Below are positions 1 through 4,904 of a stretch of 5,150 bases of DNA, in pieces. Origin of the DNA: Promethearchaeum sp. (GTDB taxonomy: Archaea > Asgardarchaeota > Lokiarchaeia > Sigyniarchaeales > Promethearchaeaceae); contig JAUWPK010000272.1 of the NCBI GenBank assembly GCA_030611625.1, forward strand, positions 1-5,150. Direction: 5' to 3'. Numbering within the stretch: the first letter of the stretch is position 1; each line of letters starts with the position of its first letter. The position numbers and the translations under genes were made by a program. The notes beneath the pieces were generated by a model, which did no database searches, was not told where the DNA came from, and was given only the letters and a program-made list of their open reading frames with translations.

Positions 1-41
1 TATAGCTTCAATCTTAACAAAGTTTTTTTTTGATCTATTTT

Positions 42-49
42 GTATATAT
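42..49 (+). promoter_or_regulatory. Possible TATA box of the membrane-protein gene
   Basis: The octamer GTATATAT lies about 40 bases before the ATG at 86, a position that would start transcription near base 70 and leave a leader of about 15 bases. No clear Shine-Dalgarno sequence precedes the ATG, which fits a short or absent leader. The run of eight T's at 23-30 just upstream could end transcription of a gene to the left, since archaeal termination occurs at T-rich tracts. In DNA this AT-rich, TATA-like words occur by chance, so support is weak. Confidence 0.3.
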
Positions 50-85
50 CAAATCATTTTTAAGAACCATTAACGAGTATCAATT

Positions 86-1063
86 ATGGAACCAATGGAA
101 AAATTTCTTTCAGATTATGAGGTAAGTGAAAAAGAAAGAGAATTTCGGTTAATCCCATGTAACTCAAGACAATACTCCATTACACTAGCGCTCCTTGGAG
201 TTATTTTGATTTTGATGATTATTTTAGTCATTTTTACAGAAATGGAGATATATATGCTAATTTATGCGATTCTCATGAGCTTTCTGGTCATTTTTGTAAC
301 GCCAATTCTCTGGAATAAAGTTTTTCAAAATTTCATCAAGAATTCTTTAGTACCTGCCATGAGTGCAATAGAAGAAGAACAAAATCAAAATGTTCTTGAA
401 TACATTCGTGGTACTGTTGGAAAATTTTTGGGCATTCGTTTCTCCCCCGATTTAATTTATTTTTTAGAAGCAGACCCTCAGGATATTGATTTAACCAAAA
501 ATAAGCAATTGATGAAATATTCATTTGATGTAACCACCACAGCTCTTGGATTTTCATTCATTGCCACAATGGTTGTTTCATGGTTTTTAAATATCACCGC
601 TAGTAACTGGTATGTGCTTTTGTATTTGGGAGTTGGATTTGCTTTTGGGTCTCCACTTTTGATCAGCCCATTAATCCCAATCATTTGGACTTTAGAAGGA
701 ACTTCAGTTAAATCGATTGATAAACACCATCAAATTAAACGCCTAGGATATCGAATTCGGGAGCGAATCTTTGATAGATTTATGGGAAAAGGAGGAATTA
801 TCTTGGGATTTTCTTTTATCTTAAACAATATTACTAAATTAAACGAAGAACTCCAAATATTTACTTCCTTTTCTCAATTCTTGTGGACATTGATAATTTT
901 CTTCTCGATGATTTTAATGATGGGTTTACCTTGTGTACTTTCCACAATGCGGTATTTTCGCTTGCATCATGGTGAAAATGTAAATCTAACAAGAAATATC
1001 TTGAAAACGGTTCTTCCCATCGGATATACGGTTGTGAAAGCAAAACAAAAAAAAGATAACTAA
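86..1063 (+). CDS. Multi-spanning membrane protein of unknown function
   Basis: I do not recognise this 325-residue protein. By hydrophobicity it has about six membrane segments in three pairs: roughly 31-51 and 55-76, 150-170 and 175-202, and 236-250 and 263-286. The fourth contains three prolines (P190, P195, P198) and the fifth is short and uncertain. Between pairs one and two lies a hydrophilic stretch of about 70 residues (77-149) with an acidic patch (EEEQNQN, 96-102). Between pairs two and three lies a basic stretch of about 30 residues (HHQIKRLGYRIRERIF, 214-229). The C-terminus is lysine-rich. No signal peptide, cysteine cluster or catalytic motif is visible. The ATG at 86 is the first in frame; an ATG three codons later is equally possible. 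The TAA stop overlaps the stop of the convergent glycyl-tRNA synthetase gene by four bases (CTAA), so there is no room for a separate terminator. It could be a transporter-like or scaffold protein, but nothing in the sequence decides this. Confidence 0.8.
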   Translation: MEPMEKFLSDYEVSEKEREFRLIPCNSRQYSITLALLGVILILMIILVIFTEMEIYMLIYAILMSFLVIFVTPILWNKVFQNFIKNSLVPAMSAIEEEQNQNVLEYIRGTVGKFLGIRFSPDLIYFLEADPQDIDLTKNKQLMKYSFDVTTTALGFSFIATMVVSWFLNITASNWYVLLYLGVGFAFGSPLLISPLIPIIWTLEGTSVKSIDKHHQIKRLGYRIRERIFDRFMGKGGIILGFSFILNNITKLNEELQIFTSFSQFLWTLIIFFSMILMMGLPCVLSTMRYFRLHHGENVNLTRNILKTVLPIGYTVVKAKQKKDN

Positions 1064-2589
1064 ATCTCAGGAATATCTTCAAAGGTAGTTTTATTATGCA
1101 AAAGGTTTGTTGCTAACTGAATAAGTTCATCAATTTTTACACGTTTCTGAGACATATCTTCAATATTCCTTATTGTAACAGTTTGATGATCTTCAATACT
1201 TTGATGGTCTATCGTAAATGCATATCTAACACCGATTTCTTCGGTTCGACGATATCGTTTTCCTATCGAGCCAGCGACATCATATATTGCACTAATATCG
1301 TTTTCAATTAAATCTTCATAAATTTTACGCCCAATACTTTGGAGTTCTTTTGGTTTTTTCATTAGTGGGAAAACTGCAAATGGAACTGGTGTAATTTGAA
1401 TGTGCAAATCAAGCAAGTTTCGTTCTTTTTCAAATTTGAATGCTTGTTCCAATACGAAGAAGAACAAACGTCCAACACCAAATGCAATTTCTAAGACATG
1501 CGGAATTATTTTTTCGCCTTTCTGCAACCCTGGGACAAAAAGCTGTTTCTTCTTTGAATATTTCTGATGGCGCTTCAAATCATAATCTCCTCTATCGTGT
1601 ATACCACAAACTTCAACCCAGCCATAAATTTTAGATTTTATTTCGAGATCCCAAGCATCATGTGCGTAATGAGCTTTTTCATCGCTTTTATGTTGCCTTA
1701 AACGGATATTTTTCTCAGGAATATTTAAACCTTTAACAAGATCATATGCTAAGTATAATAACCAAGCGTAAGCGGGTTTTTGAATAATTTCTTGCTCAAT
1801 TGCCTTTTTTAGCGAGATTTTAACACTCTTCTTAACATTTTGCTCTTGTGCTTTAGCAGACCACATTTTGATTATATAACTCTTCTTTTCTTCATATGGT
1901 TCAAAATCTAACTCTTGATCTGGCCGGATAAATATTTGTCCTTCACACTGCTCAAATTCACGAGTTCTCAATAACATTTTTCGTGGTGAAATCTCATTTC
2001 GAAAAGCATATCCCATTTGAAATACAAAAATTGGGAGGTTGGTTCTATTGAAGTTGTAAAGTCGAGGAAATGTCAGATATGTTGTAGTAGCAGTTTCTGG
2101 GCGCAAAATATATTCGGATGATGGAAATCCTAATTGTGAAGTCACCATCAAATTCTGTTTAGCGACTTTTCCCAGTTCTCCCTCGCAATCGGGGCATTTT
2201 ATATTCTCTTTTTCAATAAATTCCTGTAATTCGTTTAAATTAATCTCGGTTAAATCGTAACCGAGCCGTTCGAGCATGGTATCTACGCGGAATAGATTAT
2301 TGCAATCCTTGTTCTCACATTGAATAATATAATCAAAAAATCGCTCTACATGTCCGGAAGCTTTCCAAACGATTTCGGGGCTGATTAAAGGGCATTGCAC
2401 TTCCCAAAAATTATGCTTGCGAAATAATTTTCGTATATAATTCTCAAGATTATTTTTCATTAGTTTTCCAAGTGGTCCAAATTCATAAGATCCTTTGATA
2501 GGATTATAAATTTCTGGTGAAGGCCCCCAGATAAATCCACGGTGCGACATTAACATTAAAATTTTAGAAGATTCATCATCATTTGTCAT
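1060..2589 (-). CDS. glyS: Glycyl-tRNA synthetase, archaeal/eukaryotic class II type
   Basis: This cytoplasmic enzyme charges tRNA-Gly with glycine using ATP. Numbering from the chosen ATG (509 aa): the N-terminal RGF and FGPLG motifs are at 17-19 and 37-41. SGHVERFFD (78-86) is the conserved catalytic-domain segment, followed by a probable zinc ribbon (C91, C96, C132, C135). The RPET segment is at 163-166, class II motif 2 FRNEISPR at 196-203, REF at 210-212, HYAHDAWD at 307-314 and DYDL at 335-338. Motif 3 is FGVGR at 370-374; the GxGR form is normal in this family. The anticodon-binding domain runs from about 395 to the end, with AGSIGKRYRRTEEIGV at 439-454. The protein is somewhat shorter than the 550-600 residues I would expect. 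A TTG four codons upstream (2601) would extend the frame, but the ATG at 2589 is a better start; no Shine-Dalgarno sequence precedes either. Positions usually SF and QG near the glycine site read AF and TT here (see findings). The gene converges with the membrane-protein gene and lies just downstream of the vapBC islet. Confidence 0.95.
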   Translation of the reverse strand: MTNDDESSKILMLMSHRGFIWGPSPEIYNPIKGSYEFGPLGKLMKNNLENYIRKLFRKHNFWEVQCPLISPEIVWKASGHVERFFDYIIQCENKDCNNLFRVDTMLERLGYDLTEINLNELQEFIEKENIKCPDCEGELGKVAKQNLMVTSQLGFPSSEYILRPETATTTYLTFPRLYNFNRTNLPIFVFQMGYAFRNEISPRKMLLRTREFEQCEGQIFIRPDQELDFEPYEEKKSYIIKMWSAKAQEQNVKKSVKISLKKAIEQEIIQKPAYAWLLYLAYDLVKGLNIPEKNIRLRQHKSDEKAHYAHDAWDLEIKSKIYGWVEVCGIHDRGDYDLKRHQKYSKKKQLFVPGLQKGEKIIPHVLEIAFGVGRLFFFVLEQAFKFEKERNLLDLHIQITPVPFAVFPLMKKPKELQSIGRKIYEDLIENDISAIYDVAGSIGKRYRRTEEIGVRYAFTIDHQSIEDHQTVTIRNIEDMSQKRVKIDELIQLATNLLHNKTTFEDIPEI

Positions 2590-2709
2590 AGCAATCAACA
2601 ATAGAGTTACAGAAATTGTAAAAGATTATGATTCAAAGTTTTGCATTTTTCTTTAATTTTACTTTACTTTTACTTATAGTTATTTGATGTAAATAATTTA
2701 AATAAAGAA

Positions 2710-2738
2710 TGGTGGGGGTAGGAATGATTCCAACACTC
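2710..2738 (-). pseudogene. Displaced 3' fragment of tRNA-Pro (T-arm, acceptor strand, CCA)
   Basis: Read on the minus strand, this stretch repeats the end of the intact tRNA-Pro gene at 3543-3570. The T-stem GAGTG/CATTC is preserved. The T-loop reads TTGGAAT instead of TTCGAAT, losing the near-invariant C56. The 3' acceptor strand reads CTACCCCC instead of CTGCCCC, and ACCA follows. There is no D-arm, anticodon arm or 5' acceptor strand, so it cannot be a functional tRNA. A small perfect inverted repeat, TCGC-TAG-GCGA (2737-2747), abuts it on the vapC side. It is best read as the old chromosomal tRNA end displaced by integration of the vapBC islet. It lies in the 3' untranslated part of any vapC transcript and about 120 bases upstream of the glycyl-tRNA synthetase start. 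Confidence 0.8.
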
Positions 2739-2748
2739 GCTAGGCGAA

Positions 2749-3171
2749 TTAATTTTTTAGATTTGAAATAAGCAACTTGAGATTTTTTGGTAACTTCTTG
2801 GAAATCTTTTCATCAGCTGTAATCAATTGTGTGTTAAATTTCTCTGCTAATGCAATATAAGATGCATCATATATAGAAATATCATGTTTGATAGCTATCT
2901 CAACCATTTTCTCTCGAATCTCATCTTTGATCACAACAGCTTTAAATCCATAATTTTCTATTGATTCTCCAACTAAATTTAATTCATCTATATTAAACAA
3001 TTTACTATACTTTAGTGTATTAAGTACCTCATAGTAAAGTAATGAAGGGATAATTATGTTAATTTTTTCGTTGATAAACTGTTCCTTTATTATTTCGGCT
3101 TTATCAGAGTCATTTTCATCTATGAACCACTTTACAATTACACTAGCATCAAGTACAATATTTTTTGCCAT
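2749..3171 (-). CDS. vapC: VapC-type PIN-domain toxin ribonuclease
   Basis: This is a 140-residue PIN-domain protein, the usual size for VapC toxins, which are magnesium-dependent ribonucleases. Characterised VapCs cut tRNA anticodon loops, initiator tRNA or the rRNA sarcin-ricin loop. The four acidic residues of the active site are all recognisable: D8 in VLDASVIVKWF, E48 in YYEVLNTL, D102 in SIYDASYIALAE and D120 in LITADEKI, so the enzyme looks intact. The ATG at 3171 lies 46 bases after the vapB stop; that gap is wider than the overlap or few bases common in vapBC operons. It holds AGGA-like sequences 7-14 bases before the start and a TATA-like AT palindrome at 3189-3198, which could allow some independent expression. 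The stop is followed within about ten bases by the tRNA-Pro fragment. The RNA target cannot be told from sequence; a tRNA target would be attractive given the location, but that is speculation. Confidence 0.93.
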   Translation of the reverse strand: MAKNIVLDASVIVKWFIDENDSDKAEIIKEQFINEKINIIIPSLLYYEVLNTLKYSKLFNIDELNLVGESIENYGFKAVVIKDEIREKMVEIAIKHDISIYDASYIALAEKFNTQLITADEKISKKLPKNLKLLISNLKN

Positions 3172-3217
3172 GATATCCTATGTCCTTTAAAATATTTTTA
3201 ATAAAAGAAGATTATAT

Positions 3218-3448
3218 CTAATGTCGTTCATCTCGAAATTTACGTATGATTTCAGTGCTATCATAATGATCTGAAGCTTTTTTTCGAATTTTTTCGTTAA
3301 TTAAAACCGCACGAGCCACGTTCTTTTTCTGTTCATTTCGTAGCGTTTTTGAAATTGCTTGACGAACAACTTCACTCCAATTTATATGTTTATTAGATTC
3401 CATCAATTTTTTTAACTTTGAATCAATTCTAACACTAATCGAACTCAT
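3218..3448 (-). CDS. vapB: VapB-type ribbon-helix-helix antitoxin
   Basis: This small (76 aa), charged protein directly precedes vapC and would be its antitoxin. Residues about 3-36 look like a ribbon-helix-helix DNA-binding domain: a short beta strand ISVRID (4-9), then helices around KLKKLMESN and WSEVVRQAISKTL. The C-terminal part ends DSTEIIRKFRDERH, close to the DSxxIIRxxRDER tail of archaeal VapBs that threads into the toxin active site and inhibits it. In the family, VapB alone or with VapC represses its own promoter. The ATG at 3448 has no Shine-Dalgarno sequence and sits about 34 bases from a TATA box, suggesting a nearly leaderless transcript. The stop codon is TAG. Confidence 0.9.
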   Translation of the reverse strand: MSSISVRIDSKLKKLMESNKHINWSEVVRQAISKTLRNEQKKNVARAVLINEKIRKKASDHYDSTEIIRKFRDERH

Positions 3449-3461
3449 ATTATATTCAAAA

Positions 3462-3486
3462 TATATACAAGTAATACGTATATAAA
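3462..3486 (-). promoter_or_regulatory. vapBC promoter: TATA box overlapping an inverted-repeat operator candidate
   Basis: On the minus strand TTTATATA (3486-3479) matches the archaeal TATA-box consensus well. It lies about 34 bases before the vapB ATG, so transcription would begin roughly ten bases before the start codon. Overlapping its downstream half is an inverted repeat with 7-bp arms, TATATAC-N9-GTATATA (3462-3484). Ribbon-helix-helix dimers bind such palindromes, so VapB could occlude TATA-binding protein here. The arms are AT-rich and such repeats arise easily by chance in this DNA; the position is what makes it credible. Confidence 0.5.
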
Positions 3487-3531
3487 TGTCTATGCAAAAT
3501 AAAAACCAAATAAAATATCACTAAATATATC

Positions 3532-3542
3532 AAAATAGAAAA
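3532..3542 (-). terminator. T-rich termination signal after tRNA-Pro
   Basis: Immediately after the CCA, the minus strand reads TTTTCTATTTT. Archaeal RNA polymerase terminates on T-rich tracts without needing a hairpin, so this is a reasonable end for the tRNA transcript. It would separate the tRNA from vapBC, whose own TATA box lies about 50 bases further on. The evidence is composition only. Confidence 0.35.
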
Positions 3543-3571
3543 TGGTGGGGCAGGAATGATTCGAACACTCG
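3541..3571 (-). repeat. Direct repeat within tRNA-Pro: putative attachment-site copy
   Basis: This is the intact member of the repeat pair bounding the vapBC islet; its partner is 2708-2739. It covers the T-arm, the 3' acceptor strand, the encoded CCA and one or two flanking bases. Similarity stops just 5' of the T-stem: the variable loop and anticodon arm have no counterpart at the other site. This matches integrases that recombine in the T-loop region of tRNA genes. In such events the copy inside the functional tRNA is brought in by the element. Confidence 0.55.
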
Positions 3572-3657
3572 ATCACTCGGCCCCCAGCCGAGTATCATTT
3601 TGGATATAACCCTAATTTAAGAATTGGGAAAAATTTACCAAGCTAGACTACTGCCCC
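3543..3657 (-). tRNA. tRNA-Pro (anticodon GGG) with a D-loop intron
   Basis: All arms of the cloverleaf can be drawn on the minus strand. The acceptor stem is GGGGCAG (3657-3651) with CTGCCCC (3553-3547), followed by discriminator A and an encoded CCA. The D-stem is GTCT (3648-3645) with TGAT (3597-3594), which contains a G-U pair and a U-U mismatch at 13-22. The anticodon stem is CTCGG/CCGAG (3592-3588, 3580-3576) around the loop CTGGGGG, giving anticodon GGG at 3585-3583. The variable loop is TGATC and the T-arm GAGTG-TTCGAAT-CATTC (3570-3554). It reads proline codons CCC and CCU. Removing the intron at 3598-3635 leaves a 77-nt tRNA including CCA, with D-loop AGCTTGGTA. The gene starts 23 bases after the AAA ATPase stop on the same strand; a TATA-like AATATATTT near 3687-3695 inside the end of that gene could be its promoter, or the two may be co-transcribed. 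Confidence 0.95.
3598..3635 (-). other. 38-nt tRNA intron in the D-loop with bulge-helix-bulge splice motif
   Basis: The D-loop is interrupted between A21 (3636) and T22 (3597). A four-pair central helix forms between TTGG in exon 1 (3641-3638) and CCAA near the intron end (3603-3600). It is flanked by two three-base bulges, TAA (3637-3635) and AAT (3599-3597). Cutting each after its second base, as the archaeal splicing endonuclease does, joins GGTA to TGAT and gives exactly the expected D-arm. Inside the intron CCC-AATT (3628-3622) pairs with AATT-A-GGG (3617-3610) around a four-base loop. The outer helix is weak (one C-G pair), so this is a relaxed motif. Introns outside the 37/38 position usually go with heteromeric splicing endonucleases. 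Confidence 0.85.
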
Positions 3658-3680
3658 AGATTTTAAAAGTTTTAAAAAAA

Positions 3681-4853
3681 TTAAGTAAATATATTTGAAG
3701 GAGGTTTTTGTTCTTTATTATTTGTTTTACCTTGATTGATGATCTCCATAAGCACATCGGTCGTTATGATTTTTAAGTCTTGTTGAATGGCTTTATGTAC
3801 ACTGATTTTAATTAACTTTTCATGTAATGCTCGTCCAGACCAACCTTCAGTGTTTTTTGATATTTTTTTGAAATCAATATCAATTTCAAATGGAATTTTT
3901 TTACTGAACAATTTCAGCATATCAAACCTTTCTTCTTCTGTAGGGATTGGAAATTCAATTTCTTCTTCGAATCTGCTTCTTAAACCCGAATCAAGTAATC
4001 CCAAAGTATTAGTGGCTCCAATGGTAATAACACCTTCACTTGTTTCTAAGCCATCTAGTTCGGCTAATAAAGAGGCAGCAACTTCAATTACATCACCCCG
4101 GACATTTTGGAAAGCACGACTTAAGCCTACGGAATCAAGCTCATCTATGAATATTATTGCAGGAGCATGAGATTTAGCTTCATTATAAAGAGAATGAATT
4201 TTTGAAGCACCATCTCCAACATGATTTCCAATAAGTGATGTTCCTTTTTTAGCAAAGAAGGTACATTTTGCAGCAGAAGCTATAGCTTTAGCGGTAATAG
4301 TTTTTCCAGTACCTGGTGGACCATGAAAAAGGATGTTCTTTGGGGCCCAATCTCCGAAGACCTCTGGGTTTTTCAAATATTCTACTATAATTTTAGCCTT
4401 TGAAATTGCTTGCTCATTTCCTATTATATCCTCAAAAGAAACCAGTTTGAATTTTGGTTTTAAAATAGGAGGTTGAATCAGTATGAATTTTGTTTCAGCG
4501 CCAATCCTATGTGCTTTGTTTTTTGGAATAATTTTTTTAATTTTAAAAGCAAAATCAGGAATAATTAGCTGATCGAAAATATAATCGTTTATTTTAACGG
4601 ATAATCCTAACCACTGTTCTGTTGCATAAGCTTGAAAGAGATTTTTATCTGTTACACTCACTTGAATAGGACCATCTGTTACACTAACTTGAATAGGATA
4701 TCCAGCAGGAGCCAAAAAGACTTTCTTTATTATATCTTCATCCTGAATAACTTCAATTGAATCCGAAATATTCATTTCATTAATTTCGATTTCAGTATTT
4801 GAAGAAATTTCCTTTTCTCCCGTTGGTGAAATATGAGAAATTTTTTTTACCAC
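3681..4853 (-). CDS. AMA-like AAA ATPase (putative unfoldase / proteasome-associated)
   Basis: This 390-residue protein has a single AAA domain behind an N-terminal substrate domain. The N-domain (about 45-128) is beta-rich, contains GYPI (51-54) and resembles the barrel domains of AMA and Cdc48-type ATPases. The AAA domain starts near 138 (SFEDIIGNEQA). It has Walker A GPPGTGKT (178-185), Walker B IIFIDELD (233-240), sensor 1 N282 in GATNT, candidate arginine fingers R292 and R294 in LRSRF, and sensor 2 region GWSGRAL (337-343). RSRFEEEIEFPIP is the form I associate with the AMA group rather than the GRFDR of Cdc48 or PAN. Pore loop 1 is LIGNHVGDG (207-215), with His where an aromatic residue is usual. 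A flexible tail ends in IFT, a hydrophobic-Phe-X ending like the HbYX tails that dock ATPases on the proteasome. Residues 53-69 hold a tandem repeat (PIQVSVTD twice). The start is a GTG at 4853; the frame closes upstream at 4874, and an ATG at 4775 (residue 27) is the alternative. A hexameric ring that unfolds or remodels proteins is the likely role; the AMA assignment is by recollection. Confidence 0.88.
   Translation of the reverse strand: MVKKISHISPTGEKEISSNTEIEINEMNISDSIEVIQDEDIIKKVFLAPAGYPIQVSVTDGPIQVSVTDKNLFQAYATEQWLGLSVKINDYIFDQLIIPDFAFKIKKIIPKNKAHRIGAETKFILIQPPILKPKFKLVSFEDIIGNEQAISKAKIIVEYLKNPEVFGDWAPKNILFHGPPGTGKTITAKAIASAAKCTFFAKKGTSLIGNHVGDGASKIHSLYNEAKSHAPAIIFIDELDSVGLSRAFQNVRGDVIEVAASLLAELDGLETSEGVITIGATNTLGLLDSGLRSRFEEEIEFPIPTEEERFDMLKLFSKKIPFEIDIDFKKISKNTEGWSGRALHEKLIKISVHKAIQQDLKIITTDVLMEIINQGKTNNKEQKPPSNIFT
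4647..4698 (-). repeat. In-frame 27-bp tandem duplication inside the AAA ATPase gene
   Basis: Segments 4647-4671 and 4674-4698 are identical at 24 of 25 positions and are spaced 27 bases apart. The one difference (C at 4659, A at 4686) changes a valine codon GTG to GTT, so the two encoded copies of PIQVSVTD are identical. The period is exactly nine codons and the reading frame is kept. Near-identity at the DNA level points to a recent duplication by slippage or unequal exchange. Confidence 0.95.
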
Positions 4854-4904
4854 TATAATTTCTATATGGTTTCATGGACTTAAAATTTTTTCAATTTCAA
4901 TTTT

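Larger units (their letters stand above)
2708..3571 (-). mobile_element. vapBC islet bounded by direct repeats of the tRNA-Pro 3' end
   Basis: The toxin-antitoxin genes are enclosed by two same-orientation copies of the tRNA-Pro 3' end: 3541-3571, inside the intact tRNA gene, and 2708-2739, just past the vapC stop. Aligned, the copies differ by one inserted base and two substitutions over 32 columns. Both begin at the 5' edge of the T-stem and run through the CCA. Elements that integrate in the T-arm region of tRNA genes restore the gene with their own copy of the 3' end and push the original fragment to the far side; the intact tRNA here and the decayed fragment there fit that pattern. No integrase, origin or other cargo gene lies in the roughly 830 bp between them. 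The islet may be the remnant of a larger integrated plasmid or virus, or a small cassette moved by an integrase encoded elsewhere. A tandem duplication of the tRNA 3' end followed by capture of vapBC is the alternative. Confidence 0.55.

Noticed and set aside
29..53. Inverted repeat TTTGAT-N13-ATCAAA around the possible TATA box at 42-49
   Set aside because: Six-base AT-rich arms are expected by chance here and no linked regulator supports an operator.
1440..1634. Short plus-strand open frame inside the glycyl-tRNA synthetase gene
   Set aside because: It lies opposite conserved synthetase coding sequence and shows no start signal or protein-like pattern of its own.
2590..2601. TTG start giving a four-residue N-terminal extension of glycyl-tRNA synthetase
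   Set aside because: An ATG follows at 2589, no ribosome binding site favours the TTG, and the family's first conserved motif begins well downstream of both.
2590..2707. Leader regulation of glyS by a T-box or glycine riboswitch
   Set aside because: These are essentially bacterial devices. The short AT-rich stretch shows no specifier loop, antiterminator or conserved riboswitch core, and no strong promoter could be fixed either.
2710..2738. Possible split or permuted tRNA half, with the 3' half encoded apart from the 5' half
   Set aside because: The neighbouring tRNA-Pro already has an intact 3' half, and the fragment has lost C56 and lacks an anticodon-arm strand, so a displaced attachment-site remnant explains it better.
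3787..4170. 127-codon plus-strand open frame opposite the AAA domain
   Set aside because: It is the antisense shadow of the conserved Walker B to sensor 2 region; the translation is Ser/Asn/Ile-rich with no recognisable domain.
4647..4698. Repeat pair as part of a CRISPR array
   Set aside because: There are only two units in direct tandem with a three-base separation, in frame inside a conserved gene; there are no spacers.
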